Assembly (NCBI GenBank): GCA_029929735.1
Contig: JAKELP010000035.1
Coordinates: 2,980,154 to 3,044,153 of the forward strand
Source of the DNA: Mimosa pudica
Taxonomy: Eukaryota > Streptophyta > Magnoliopsida > Fabales > Fabaceae
Length of the DNA: 64,000 nucleotides
Direction of reading: 5' to 3'
Positions 44,706 to 55,868 of the stretch are shown here, piece by piece. The position numbers and the translations under genes were made by a program. How positions within the stretch are numbered: position 1 is the first letter of the stretch; each line of letters begins with the position of its first letter. Below the pieces are notes generated by a model that did not search any database, was not told the DNA's origin, and saw nothing but the letters and a program-made list of their open reading frames with translations.

Positions 44706-45638
44706 TTATCATGATTAGATAACAATCTTGGTTCAAAATAAGTGATGCATGTTATTCCCTAGGTAGAAATAAATTTTCTACGACACTAAATACTTTTTCT
44801 ATAATATCTTAGTTGGAGTGTATTTAGAATACCCATGAGTAGAAAATTGTGAAGAAAAGAAAAATTAGAGAAGGACTCAAGAGAAGGAAGAAAAAATGTC
44901 TTGGTTACCTTAACAACAACTTCTGGTAGCTAAAGAGATTAAGGCTTGATTGTAGTGGCAACTACTTCTGGTAGCTACAATGACTTGTGAATTATTTGAC
45001 ATACATTTCGCTGGTTTTGAAGGATTCAATTGGCGTGATCTTCATTTGGTCAGATTTTGATAAACCATTCATCTAAAACATGTACCCTTCATTCAGTCAT
45101 TTTTACTTAGGGAAGCTCAGGTACAATTCTAACATCTTACTTTAAAATTTCTTAAGTCCTTATTTGGCTTGCTTGTTGCTACATTCGTTTTTTTATGGTA
45201 AGGCAATTTATCATTAAAAGGTAAAAAGGTTTACAATTTAACAGTAAAAACTATATATGTAAAGTAAAGCAAAAAGAAAAAGAAATAAATAAAAAGAAAA
45301 GCAAATTAAATACAAAGGGTAGTATATGGGCTATAGTTGGAGAGACTTTTTTTGCAGTAATTATGGGCCCAAGGGTGATCTTTCAGGCTGCGAAATATGA
45401 AGGAGCTGAAGTTTTGCATCATATGCTGAATGTTCAATGTCACAATATCATGTGTGGGGGCCTCAACTTGCTCAAATACAGTGGGGTTGTCAATGATGAC
45501 TACGGTGCTACTCATATGACAGTCATAAGGTCTTGATAGCATCCATGATAGAGTTGATCTTAGACACCGAAGGAGAAAGAGGGTACTTGACGAAGTTGAC
45601 TTCCTAAGCACTATATTAATTAAGTGCTGAGATTGGTA
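44706..45638. other. intergenic, no supported gene
   Basis: Includes a 127-codon minus-strand frame across 45306-45689 with no recognisable motif that runs into the next MITE, so I do not call it. The rest is AT-rich. Confidence 0.5.
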
Positions 45639-45647
45639 AACAAACAA

Positions 45648-45986
45648 GGGAAAATCCCAATAAGTCCCTCTGAATACCCAAAAGGACAAGTGAGGAACCT
45701 AAACTTCCAAAAGGACCATGAAGGAACCAGTACCTATCTGTCATTTTAAAATTTTGCGGAAAGACAAAATTGCCCCCATCCTAAAACATAAATTCCTACC
45801 CCACCCTAAACCCACCCTAACACCCACCCTCTTCTCGCAATTTGTGTTTTAGGATGGGGACAATTTTGTCTTTTTGCAAAATTTTAAAATGACAGATAAG
45901 TACTGGTTCATTCATGGTCCTTTTGAAAGTTTAGGTTCCTTACTTGTCCTTTTGGGTATTCGGAGGGATTTATTTGGGATTTTCCC
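45648..45986. mobile_element. Mutator-like foldback MITE (GGGAAAATCCC family), copy 1
   Basis: Starts GGGAAAATCCCAATAAGTCC; the right arm is its reverse complement over about 110 bp. Target duplication AACAAACAA is exact (45639-45647, 45987-45995). A second copy is at 52170-52504. Confidence 0.9.
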
Positions 45987-46098
45987 AACAAACAAATTTG
46001 TTGCTACATTCGTTGTATGTTACGTTGAGCTACATAAAATTTCCTCAAAATTTCTTTTTTCCTTCCATTGGCTTCCAAATCCTATAAAACTCATTCTA

Positions 46099-47519
46099 CA
46101 CTACAAAAAAAACGGGCCATTCCGGCGCAACCTTACCGGCGTTTTGGTCCAAAACGCCTATATGAGACGCATACCGGCGTTTTTACCCAAAGCGCCTATA
46201 TGAAAACGCCAATAAATTTGGCGCGCGCTTCCCGCCTTTTTTCCCGCGTTTCCATATCGGCGTTTTGGGTATAACAAACGCCGGTATGGTTTTTAAATTT
46301 AAAAAAGAGGGGCTGACAGTTTTTTTTTTTATTTTTTTATTCAGAAAACCTCATATAGGCGTTTCTTCAAAACGCCTATCTGCGATTAAATATTATTTTA
46401 ATCGCACATAGGTGTTTTGAGAAACGCCTATGTGCATAACGTGCATTTAATATGCACTTTATGCGCATATCGGCGTTTTGAAAAACGCCTATCTGCGCAT
46501 TAAGTGCATATTAAATGCACTAAATGCATATAGGCGTTTTTCAAAACGCCTATATGCGATTAAAATAATATTTAATCGCATACAGGCGTTTTGAGGAAAC
46601 GCCTATATGCATTATTTACATTAAAATAATGCATATAGGCGTTTCCGCCAAACACCTATATGCATTAGAAAGCATATAGGCGTTTCCCTGAAACGCCTAT
46701 ATGCATTATTTTAATGTAAATAATGCATATAGGCGTTTGGCAAAACGCCTATATGCATTATTTAATATTAAAATGCATATGGGCGTTTTCCAAACGCCGG
46801 TACGCACCTCCATTCCCTATAAACAGCACCTCCCTCATTCCGCAAAGTTGCTCATTTTCTCGTTTTCTTCTATTTTTCTTCTCTTCGTCCTCGTTTTCTT
46901 CTATTTTTCTTCTCTTCGTCTCTCATTCAATGTTGCTGTTGCTTTGTTCTTTTGGCTAGTTTTGCTGATGTTTTTTATTTCGTGTTTTTTGGTGATATTT
47001 GATTTTATAATGTTGATATGATCTTATTGCTTTTCTTTTACATATTGCTTGTTGTTTTGATTTTATATATTTGGGTATCATGTTTTATGAATTACTCTTG
47101 TTATTGCTTATGTTTATATATATTATTCTTTATGTGTATGTAACTTTGGGATTAACATATTATTCCTTATGTTTTTGAACATTTTTCTTCCTGGTTCTAA
47201 ACAATCAGGAAGAAAAATGTTTTTTATTTTTTTTTGGAAAACACATACCGGCGTTTTGCAAAACGCCGGTATGAAATATTATTATTTAATACCGCACATA
47301 GGCGTTTTATAAAACGCCTATGTGCATAAATAAAAAAATATTATTTCCGTATACCGGCGTTTTGCCCCTCGTCTAGGCGTTTTTCAAAACGCCTAAATGC
47401 CGCATTCCCACGGCAAATATTTAGGCGTTTTGCCAAAACGCCGTAGCGCTATTCCGCCGGAAAATTCCGCCGATTCGAGGCCCTATAAAACGCCGATATG
47501 GGCCCCGTTTTTTGTAGTG
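46099..47519. mobile_element. CACTA element 3, built mostly of palindromic repeats
   Basis: Left end CACTACAAAAAAAACGGGCC, right end GGGCCCCGTTTTTTGTAGTG, with CTA on both sides (46096-46098, 47520-47522) as the 3-bp duplication. From 46125 to 46800, and again from 47235 to 47500, it consists of repeated hairpin units of the type GCATATAGGCGTTT / AAACGCCTATATGC with AT-rich spacers. The central 400 bp is CT-rich then AT-rich, with no transposase. Confidence 0.9.
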
Positions 47520-47974
47520 CTACAACCTTATTATTCTTTCTAAATGTATAGAGTTAAGAATACGGGCTAGGTCTAAATGAGATTGTTTTTAAAAAATTCA
47601 TTTCATGAAAGCCCCTACCCTTATGGAATTGAGCTTCCGACTGGCCTATGAGTACTGTTTCCCCAAATTTTCTCCCACTTCCAAACTTTTTTTGCTACCT
47701 AAATAATAAAGCATAAGTTTGAAAAACATAAAAAAATTATCAAAATTATGTTTAAATACCAAGTATCATCAACTTAACAATTTAATACTTAACATACATA
47801 CAAAGATAATCAAAGAAACACCAAGTCATTAAATAGTTAAATAATATCTCTAGTAGTTCGTCCACGTACAAATCCTGCAATTAAATTAATTATTTCATGA
47901 GGGCCATACACCACAATTAAAAAATTAGTACAAAAGGTCCACAATCTAAAGTCATAAATTACACTAAAGATATA
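47520..47974. other. intergenic, nothing recognised
   Basis: AT-rich DNA between CACTA element 3 and the large Mutator-like element. Confidence 0.5.
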
Positions 47975-48112
47975 GGGTTAAACATCAAATGTCCCCTAGA
48001 AGTTTTCCTAGAAGAGCGTCCCCACCTTGAAAGTTCTTTTAGGAGCAATTAAACCCCCTGAAGTTTAAATATGAAGCAATGTAACCCTTTTCTAACCTTA
48101 CATTAGTTTGAC

Positions 48113-50567
48113 CATGGTTTGAAAACCCGGATCGGACCGGGCGGTCTAAGGAAGCAATTCATAGAGTGATGATGATGGGGGATGAATGGGCAATTGTCAA
48201 TTGCATCCCATTTAATGCATTAGGTTGTCCTTTGTTTCAAAGATATGTGGATGGAATTGCTTCTATTGGGCCTGGATATAAAGCCCCTAGTCCATATGTG
48301 CTTAAAACCACTTTGTTGAAAAGATTGGAGAGACGAATGTGCAATGCTTATTGAGGAGCATCGACAAAAATGGAAAGAATCTGGTTGTACCCTCATGGCT
48401 GATGGCTGGACCAATGTGAGAAACCAGACTTTGATAAATTTCTTAGTGTACTCTCTGCATGGTCTTGTATATATCAAGTCTATCAATGCAACAGAATTAG
48501 TCAAAACTGATGAAACATTGTTTTCATTGTTTAGAGAAGTCATGGAGTGGGTTGGCCCTGCAAGTATTGTTCATGTGGTAACTGATAATGCAGCTAACTA
48601 TGTAGCTTATGGAAGGTTGATAACAGAGAGATATAAAGGTATTTATTTTTCACCTTGTGCTGCCCACTGTCTAAATATTATTTTGAAAGACATCGCAGAG
48701 TTGCCTCATGTTTTAGAACTTGCAACAAAGGCATCAAAGAAAACAGCATTTGCTTACAATCATTCTATATTTTTGTCTTGGCTGAGGAAGAGGAAAGGTT
48801 GGGTTGAAATTGTGCGTCCTGGTGCTACAAGATTTGCCACTACTTTCATAACTTTGCATAGCATATACAAGCACAAGCATGACTTGCAGGCCCTTGTGGT
48901 TGACAAACATTTTTTGTATCATAAATTGTCAAAGAAGGTTGCTGGTAAAACGTTTTCTGCAATAATATTACACAATCGATTTTGAAATGAGTGCTAAAAA
49001 ATTGTGAAGATTGTCGCTCCTCTTGTGAAATTGTTAAGAATTGTTGACTCAGATGAAAAGCCCTCAATGCCATATGTTTATGAAGGCATGTATAGGGCAA
49101 AATTAGCAATTAAGGAGACATTCAAGAGGGATAAAGCATACAAGAAGTACACTAAATTAGTTAAAGAGCGGTGGGATAGGCATTTGAAGGGTGATCTTCA
49201 TGCAGTTGCGTGTTTATTTAACCCTGCATATATGTATGATCCAAACTCTATTATCAAGGGGAAGGTCATAACTGCTTTGGTTGAGGTGCTGGAGAAAATT
49301 GCAGAACCAAAATCTCAATACTTCAAGTTAATGGACCAATTTAGTCTCTATCGTGAAGGTAAAGCGTCTTTTAGTAAAGCAACATGTAAAGAAGCATCTA
49401 AAGTAATGGACCCTTGTAAGTATTCAAAATGCATTATATCATATAATTTATATGTTTATTCCAATTTGTTAAATATTATATGGTTAATCATTAATGAGTG
49501 TATCTTAATTTTGTAGATCGTTGGTGGTGTTACTATGGAAATTCAGTCCAGAGTTGCAAGCTATTATTGCAATGCGTATTCTCAGCCAAACTTCTTCTTC
49601 TAGTTGTGAGAGAAATTGGAGTTTGTTTGAACGCATCCATTCAAAAAGAAGAAACAGATTAAAGCATGAAACTTTGAATGATTTGGTTTACATAAACTAT
49701 AACTTGCGACTAAAGCATAGGTATTCTCATTATCTTATGAACCATGACCGATTTTAATTTTGTATGAATATCATTTAATTGAAGTTTTATTTGTCATATA
49801 GGCCTATGTTGAAGCAGAACATGAGTAGTGATCCAATTGACTTTGAGAGCATTAATGATATACATCTAGATCTAGACTTTTGGATAGAAGAAGAAGTTCC
49901 ATATTTCAACGAAGAGGATATTAACAATCTTGAAAGTGCCGTGAGTGAGAGCAACGTAAATATGCAAAGTCATGGTAGGGACAAAAATATTTTTTACCTT
50001 ATGTATATAATCATATTGATTGATCATACAGGACAATAATTATCTTCTATGCATTTTGTTATATGTAGGTAATGATGATTTAAACATGTCTGAATCACCT
50101 CCTTTGATTATGGATAACAATCCTGATGATGCTGATGATCCTAATACTTTTACCACCAGTCGAGCGACTAATGTTGATGTCAATGAAGATATTAATATGT
50201 ATAATGATATTGGTGAAATATGAATGTGTGTTGATGGAACTTAATTAGTTTTTGAGTATTACTATTCAAGTATTGGTAGAACTTGAAATATTGCAAGTCT
50301 ATAAGGAGCATATGTTAGTTTTTGAGTATTACAGGTATTGGTAGAACTTGAAATATTGCAAGTCTATAAGGAGCAGATGTTATATTGACTCTGGATGTAG
50401 TTTACATATTTACTATTTTTAGTTTTTGACTATTTAATTTTTAATATTTGATTAAATATTATTATTTTATTATTTCCAGGTTGACCCCGTTGAACCACGA
50501 TTGAACCAATAACCCTTGAACCAGTAGCTTGCCTGGTTGGATGCCCGGATCGGTTTTTCGAACCTTG
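48113..50567 (+). mobile_element. hAT element (DUF659 type), 2.46 kb, inserted in the Mutator-like element
   Basis: Exact 8-bp target duplication AGTTTGAC (48105-48112, 50568-50575). Terminal sequences CATGGTTTGAAAACCCGGAT and, in reverse complement at the right, CAAGGTTCGAAAAACCGATC form imperfect TIRs. It carries a degenerate transposase on the plus strand. Confidence 0.9.
48166..50223 (+). pseudogene. hAT transposase (DUF659 + dimerisation domain), degenerate
   Basis: N-terminal BED zinc finger absent; sequence starts with FQRYVDGIASIGPGYKAPSP, then shifts frame near 48350. The DUF659/RNase-H-like part has CTLMADGWTNVRNQTLINFL, VHVVTDNAANYVAYGRL and FSPCAAHCLNIILKDI. A stop follows at about 48985; the next block is 49004-49418. 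An intron (about 49413-49516, GTAAGT...TTGTAG) leads to the C-terminal hAT dimerisation motif SQTSSSSCERNWSLFERIHS, also reached through a frameshift. An acidic tail follows (49803-50223, spliced). At least three breaks make it non-functional as read. Confidence 0.85.
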
Positions 50568-50759
50568 AGTTTGACTGTTAATTTTGACCATCATTGCTTA
50601 CATTACAACTTTTACAACTATATATATTCTTATTTTTCCACCTCATTCAACCCAACCTCTCTCTCTCATTTATCAATGGCTTCCACTCTCTCTCCCCCTC
50701 ATCTGCCATCCCCCACGACTCTGTCATGAACGCCGCCAACATCCTCATAATTAACATGG

Positions 50760-51285
50760 GGCTCATTGACTTGTCTCCTTTGCAAGAACTTCCCTCTACC
50801 CCTCAAGATCCAACTCCTCTTCCTTAACAATTTCTCCCCCATTGTTTTTCAATGACACCACTTCCACCATCGGATACAAAAGCACTACCATCGCCATATC
50901 CATTTCTGTTTTTGTTGTCATTCTCAATAGGAACCAAGTCGAAAGGAGAGGAGTAAGAGTAGTTGGGAGTCGGATTGGAGAATCCAAAGATTTCCAGGGA
51001 GTTGGACGCGGTGTGGTTGACGGTGATGTTGTAAAGAAGGATGAGTAGACAACACTGTCAAAGGAAGAGTAGAAGTTGTTCTCGAAGGGATGAGCAAAAG
51101 AAGATTTGTTTGAGGTCTTCAGCATCGACGTTGAAGGCATCAGGGGAAGAAGAATGATGTTAGATATTGATGCCTTTTGTTTTTGTAGGCCGACTTCTCT
51201 CTCTCAGTGAAGAAGAAGAGAAGGAAGGTTATTTGATGAGAGAGAGAGAAAGAGTGAGCTGTTTGTGATTTAGAGTATCATCGAG
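50760..51285 (-). other. cargo segment of the Mutator-like element, gene-like but unidentified
   Basis: The minus strand has a 114-codon frame (50796-51140) with SNKSSFAHPFENNFYSSFDS, Ser/Thr/Pro-rich, then acidic. The sequence is GC-richer than the arms. It resembles a captured exon, but I do not recognise the family and low-complexity composition weakens the call. Confidence 0.35.
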
Positions 51286-51806
51286 ACCTTAGGAGCCTCA
51301 TGACTCTGTGACACGCCAGAGAATAGTGTTTTGGTGAGTAGGATTGGAGTAGTGGGGATGGTTGAGGAGGGAGAGAAAGAGTGGAAGTCATTGATGAGTG
51401 AGAGTGAGAGGTTGGGATTAATGAGGTGTGGTGATGAGGTGGAAAATAAGAGTATTTGTGGCTGTCATGAGAGCAATGATTGTCAAAATTAACAATCAAA
51501 CTAACTCAAGGTTATAAAATGGTGATATTGCTCTAGATTTAAACTTCAAGGGCTTAATTGCTCTTAAATAAACATTCAGGGTAGGGTCGCTCTTCTGAGA
51601 AAACATTCAGAGAACATTTGATATTTAACCAAAGATAAATAATTAGTCCATTGTACACCACTATCATTAGAATCAAAATATATTTTATTTTGATTCAGTA
51701 TGACTTGTTTTTTCTTCTTTTGTTATATAAATATCAAATCTTTTTCTTAATTTTTGTTAAGTATTAAGTAGCAGTATAGTAAGAGCAAATGAAAAATAAA
51801 AAGTAG

Positions 51807-52124
51807 CCTAAATGGGCTAGCGTTTATGCCTGCCGCCATGACGACTAACCCATTTAGGTGCACTTTCTTTTTCAGACTAAAAATAAAGGGCTTGCACTCC
51901 TCTGGCATATTCCTAAAGGTCAGCCCAATAAACCCGACTCGAACACACACGCACATGCACACACACACGTATGCACGCACGCACCCACACACACCTAAAT
52001 GGGCTAGCATTTAAGCCTGTCACCCGACAACTAGCCCATTTAGGTGTACTTCCTGTTTCAGCCTAAAAATGAAAGCCCTACACTCCTCTGGCACATGCTT
52101 AAAGGTCAGCCCAATAAAATCGGC

Positions 52125-52128
<4 letters not shown>
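51807..52128. repeat. direct repeat of ~140 bp separated by a CA-rich microsatellite
   Basis: CCTAAATGGGCTAGC, then CTCCTCTGGCA, then AAAGGTCAGCCCAATAAA occur in the same order starting at 51807 and again at 51994, with about 85-90% similarity by eye. Each copy is itself partly palindromic (TAAATGGGCTAG / CTAGCCCATTTAG). The copies are followed by (CA)n-type and (TA)n microsatellites respectively, as at the 3' tail of a SINE or RTE-like element. Confidence 0.65.

Positions 52129-52169
<41 letters not shown>
52129..52169. repeat. (TA)n microsatellite, left part
   Basis: AT dinucleotide run continuing after the MITE at 52505. Confidence 0.95.
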
Positions 52170-52172
<3 letters not shown>

Positions 52173-52501
52173 AAAATCCAAAATAAATCCCTCTGAATAC
52201 CCAAAAGGACAAGTGAGGAACCTAAACTTTCAAAAGGATCATGAAGGAACCAACACCTATCTGTCATAAATTTTACGAAAAGAGAAAATTGCCCCCATCC
52301 TAAAACACAAATTCCTACCCCGCCCTAAACCCACCATAACACCACCCTCTTCTTGCAATTTGTGTTTTAGAATGAGGGCAATTTTGTCTTTTTGCAAAAT
52401 TTCAAAATGACAGATAGGTGCTGGTTCCTTCATGGTCCTTTTGAAAGTTTAGGTTCCTCACTTGTCCTTTTGAGTATTCGGAGGGACTTATTTGGGATTT
52501 T

Positions 52502-52504
<3 letters not shown>
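52170..52504. mobile_element. Mutator-like foldback MITE (GGGAAAATCC family), copy 2
   Basis: Same sequence family as 45648-45986 (shared AAAAGGACAAGTGAGGAACC), inserted within a (TA)n array, so the target duplication cannot be read precisely. Confidence 0.88.

Positions 52505-52572
<68 letters not shown>
52505..52572. repeat. (TA)n microsatellite, right part
   Basis: About 34 TA units; together with 52129-52169 it was probably one array before the MITE inserted. Confidence 0.95.
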
Positions 52573-52577
<5 letters not shown>

Positions 52578-52693
52578 TCAATTAAATTATTAGATCTCTG
52601 GTCCGACCAAATGATTCGATTGAAGCAACCATTTGAACCATGACCGCTCATCTTTTCGGCTCAATATTTATTTCGGCTTTTTTTTAACTGAAA

Positions 52694-55519
52694 TTATTTT
52701 TTTGAACTGAAATATTTATTTCGGCTTTCAAAACATTGGATGTGAGGGTTAATATGATGTGTGGGAAACTGAGAATGAATGAGTGAAAGACGCTGACTCT
52801 TGACAAAAGAAAAACACAAATAACCATAAGTCTGAGTGAACCCTCTTGCCACAAGTCGTGCTTTTAACTTGTCAAGAGTACCATCAGCCATATACTTAGG
52901 AGTAAATACCCATTTGCAACTAACAAGTTTCTTGCCTCTCGGTTTTTCAACCACAGCCCACGTCTCATTCTTCTCAAGAGCTCTCATCTCCTCCATAACT
53001 GCTGCTCTCCATTCAGGTACCTCAAGTGCCTCCTGAATGTTTTTAGGAATATGGACTTTATCCAAACCGGTAACAAATGCCCTATAGCCCGAGGAAAGAG
53101 CATTATATGACATATACTTTTGAATTGGATGTAGAGTACATGATCGAGACTGTTTCCTGTGAGCAATAGGCAAATCAATGTCATTATATTCATTAACATT
53201 TACATGAATTTCTTGAGATACCTCTGGAACAGTCTCTTCAGCAGCCACCACCACTTCTGGCTCCTTTGGTTCTTCAGGAGCTATCACTGGTTCTGAATGC
53301 TTGAGTGCTTCAGATGCAAGTTTCTTTCCTCCCTTAGATTTTTGCCTTCGTGAGTACACCATCATATCTTTGTTCCCTGCATTCAAATTTTGCACAAGAG
53401 ATGGTTGGGTTAAGGGAGGTTCGATTTGTGGTGGTGGTGATGGCTCTGTCTGTGGTATGATGGAGGTGATGGCTCTGTTTGTGGTAAAGGTGAAGGTGAT
53501 GGCTCTATCTGTGGTAGGGTTATCCATTGTTCAAGAGTGTTATATTCTTGTACAGGTTCAGGCACCTAATTCTGAGATTCACTCGTTCTCTCCCCCTGAA
53601 TTGAAGATTTGGGATAGAAAGGTGTATCTTCATGAAAAGTAACATCAAAGCTTACAAATAGGTGTTTAGAGACAGGATCAAAACATTTGTACCCTTTTTG
53701 AGTTGGAGAATACCCAAGAAAAATACATTTCACTGCACGAGGATCAAATTTGTTATTTTGGATGAGCATGAACAAAGGCAGTACAACCAAAAACACGAAA
53801 TGGAAGATTTGATTCAAGGTGAGTGGTAGGAAAGATACTTTGTAACATTTTGAGTGGAGTTTCAAAAGATATCACCTTATTTGGCATTCGGTTGATGAGG
53901 TGGGTGGCAGTTAAAATGGCATCTCCCCAATAAAACTTTGGTACATTTGAAGTGATCATAAGAGCCCTAGTGACTTCCAAGATGTGTCTATTTTTCCTTT
54001 CAGCAATCTCATTTTGTTGAGGGGTATGAACACATGAACTTCTATGGATAATACCATGAGTTTGGAGAAAATCACTCAAGGTTCGGTTAAAATATTCAGT
54101 GCCATTGTCAGAATGTAAAACTTTGATACTTGTATTAAACTGATTTTTTATCATAGCATAGAAACTCATGAAAGCATTTGGTGCCTCAGACTTGTCCTTC
54201 AACAGATAAACCCAACAAACACGAGTGTGATCATCTATGAATGTAATAAACCCCCTTGCTTTGGTACGGTTTAGGTTGCGGGAAGGTCCCCATAAATCAC
54301 TATGAATGGTAGTGAATGGCTTGGTAGGAATATATGGAGCTCTAGGATATGATGACCGGTGGTGTTTGGCCAATTCACAGACTTCACATTTCATATCAAG
54401 GTTTGATGGTGGGCAAATAGTTGGAAACATACGGGATAAATAATGGAAATTAGGGTGACCCATTCTCTTGTGCAACAACATAATATCTTCATTTTTAGAG
54501 ATTGTGTTACATACCCTTCTGATAGGTTAGGGACTCACTCTGGCGTCGTCAAGGAAGTAAAGTCCCTCACATTCCTTAGCATGACCAAACACCATCCCCG
54601 ATGATAGATCCTGAAACACACAATGAGTAGGCAAAAAATTAGCACAACAATTCGATTGCTTTGTCAATTGACTGACAGATAGTAAGCTGCACGCTAATTT
54701 CGGCACATGTAAAACAGATTCCAAAGTTATACTCTCTGAAATTTTAATACTCCCTTTCCCAGCAATAGTAGCGAGTGAGCCATCAACAATTTTCACTTTC
54801 ATGTTGCCAGCACATAGGATGTAACTAGTGAACAATTTGTGATTGTCGGTCATGTGATCAGAGGCACCAGAATCAACAATCCATACCTGTCGATCCTGTG
54901 AGGTTTTTAGAGCTTGGAGAAAGTTACCACACTTTGCTACAAACGTTAAGGACACCGTCTCCATAGCAACGGTTGTTTCAGTTGATGAATGAGTCGCCTC
55001 CCTTACTACCAATCTTAGAAAATAAGTGGCAGCGTTGACTAAAAGGCTTAAAGTCATCATCTTCTCCACTACCAAATCTGTAACTAACCAAAAACATGTC
55101 TCAATGCCTCGACACACCATTTTAGTGACATTGAACGGCAACCCACAACCTTCAAAGGTAAACACACGAACAAACAGTGCCCAAACAACACTGCCCAATC
55201 TAGAAAGTTCAGCACCCGACCTCGGATCCAACATCTGAGACCGAAATATGACCGGAAATGAAGCGACGAGTGCAGCGGTGAAACTCGCCGCCGGAACCGC
55301 CGTGCCACGCGCCGTCACGCGCCGGAACGGCACGTCTGCCGGCGAAGACTGTGGCGGCGCGTGGGGCCCACGCGCGCCGCCGTTCGAGCCGGAAAAGTGG
55401 GGTTTGGCCAATCGGACACTCCTCTTTCCGATGCGGCTGGCGGTGAGAGCTAACGGAGCTTCGATCATCGCGTACAGAAACACCCCTATCCTTTGAAGAA
55501 AGAGTTTCATTCCACTCAT
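52694..55519 (-). pseudogene. Ty1/copia polyprotein, truncated and broken
   Basis: Minus strand order: protease (VWIVDSGASDHMTDNHKLF, near 54880), integrase zinc-binding region (LLHKRMGHPNFHYL...CEVCELAKHH, 54480-54360), integrase core with HSDLWGPS, VLHSDNGTEYF and TPQQNEIAERKNRHILEV, then VKCIFLGYSPTQKGYKCFDP, then RT start (EALEVPEWRAAVMEEMRALE, KARLVARGFTQTYG near 52830). RT breaks off after that, so most of RT and RNase H are missing. In-frame TAA near 54527, a frameshift near 53760 and another near 53560 interrupt it. The part upstream of the protease (55000-55500) is GC-rich and not a normal copia gag. Confidence 0.88.
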
Positions 55520-55559
55520 GCTTTCAAACCCTTATAGGCTAGAAGGAAGACAGGATAAT

Positions 55560-55735
55560 AATCCCTAATTAATGATAATGATAACTCATAAAGCTTATAA
55601 GAGCCTACATAATCAGCAAGAATATTTACAATAATTACAAAATATTCTCACAGATTTCAATGAGACACAATATTTATGGACACCCAAGGAAGAGTGTTAT
55701 AAATATTGCAATATTAAGTGTGGATGTCCATAACC
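55560..55735 (-). repeat. copia LTR-like or leader fragment
   Basis: On the minus strand, TATGGACATCCACACTTA, TTTATAACACTCTTCC and CTTGGGTGTCCATAAATA occur in the arrangement seen in many plant copia LTRs. It lies directly upstream of the copia polyprotein in its reading direction. No second LTR or target duplication was found. Confidence 0.4.
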
Positions 55736-55868
55736 ATCTAAGAGTGTCATTTGGAGTTCCTTGAATATATAGAAACTACTAATTATGTATTGGACAATCT
55801 TCTACGGTTAAGTTTGAGTTTTTAAACTTCTGGAAGGTACATTTATTTATTTATTTTTCTCTGTGCAG

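Larger units (their letters stand above)
47975..51630. mobile_element. long-TIR Mutator-like element with cargo, interrupted by a hAT element
   Basis: Left arm 47975-48112 plus 50568-50750 pairs with right arm about 51290-51630 over some 300 bp once the hAT insertion is removed. Left start GGGTTAAACATCAAATGTCC; right arm in reverse complement GGTTAAATATCAAATGTTC. Flanking 9-mers AAAGATATA (47966-47974) and AAAGATAAA (51631-51639) match at 8 of 9. The space between the arms (about 50760-51280) holds GC-richer gene-like sequence, as in Pack-MULEs. Confidence 0.82.

Noticed and set aside
45306..45689. 127-codon minus-strand frame
   Set aside because: No motif, and the N-terminal part is read from the arm of a MITE.
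52392..52651. Frames with long Tyr-Ile repeats
   Set aside because: Produced by the (TA)n microsatellite and the adjacent MITE.
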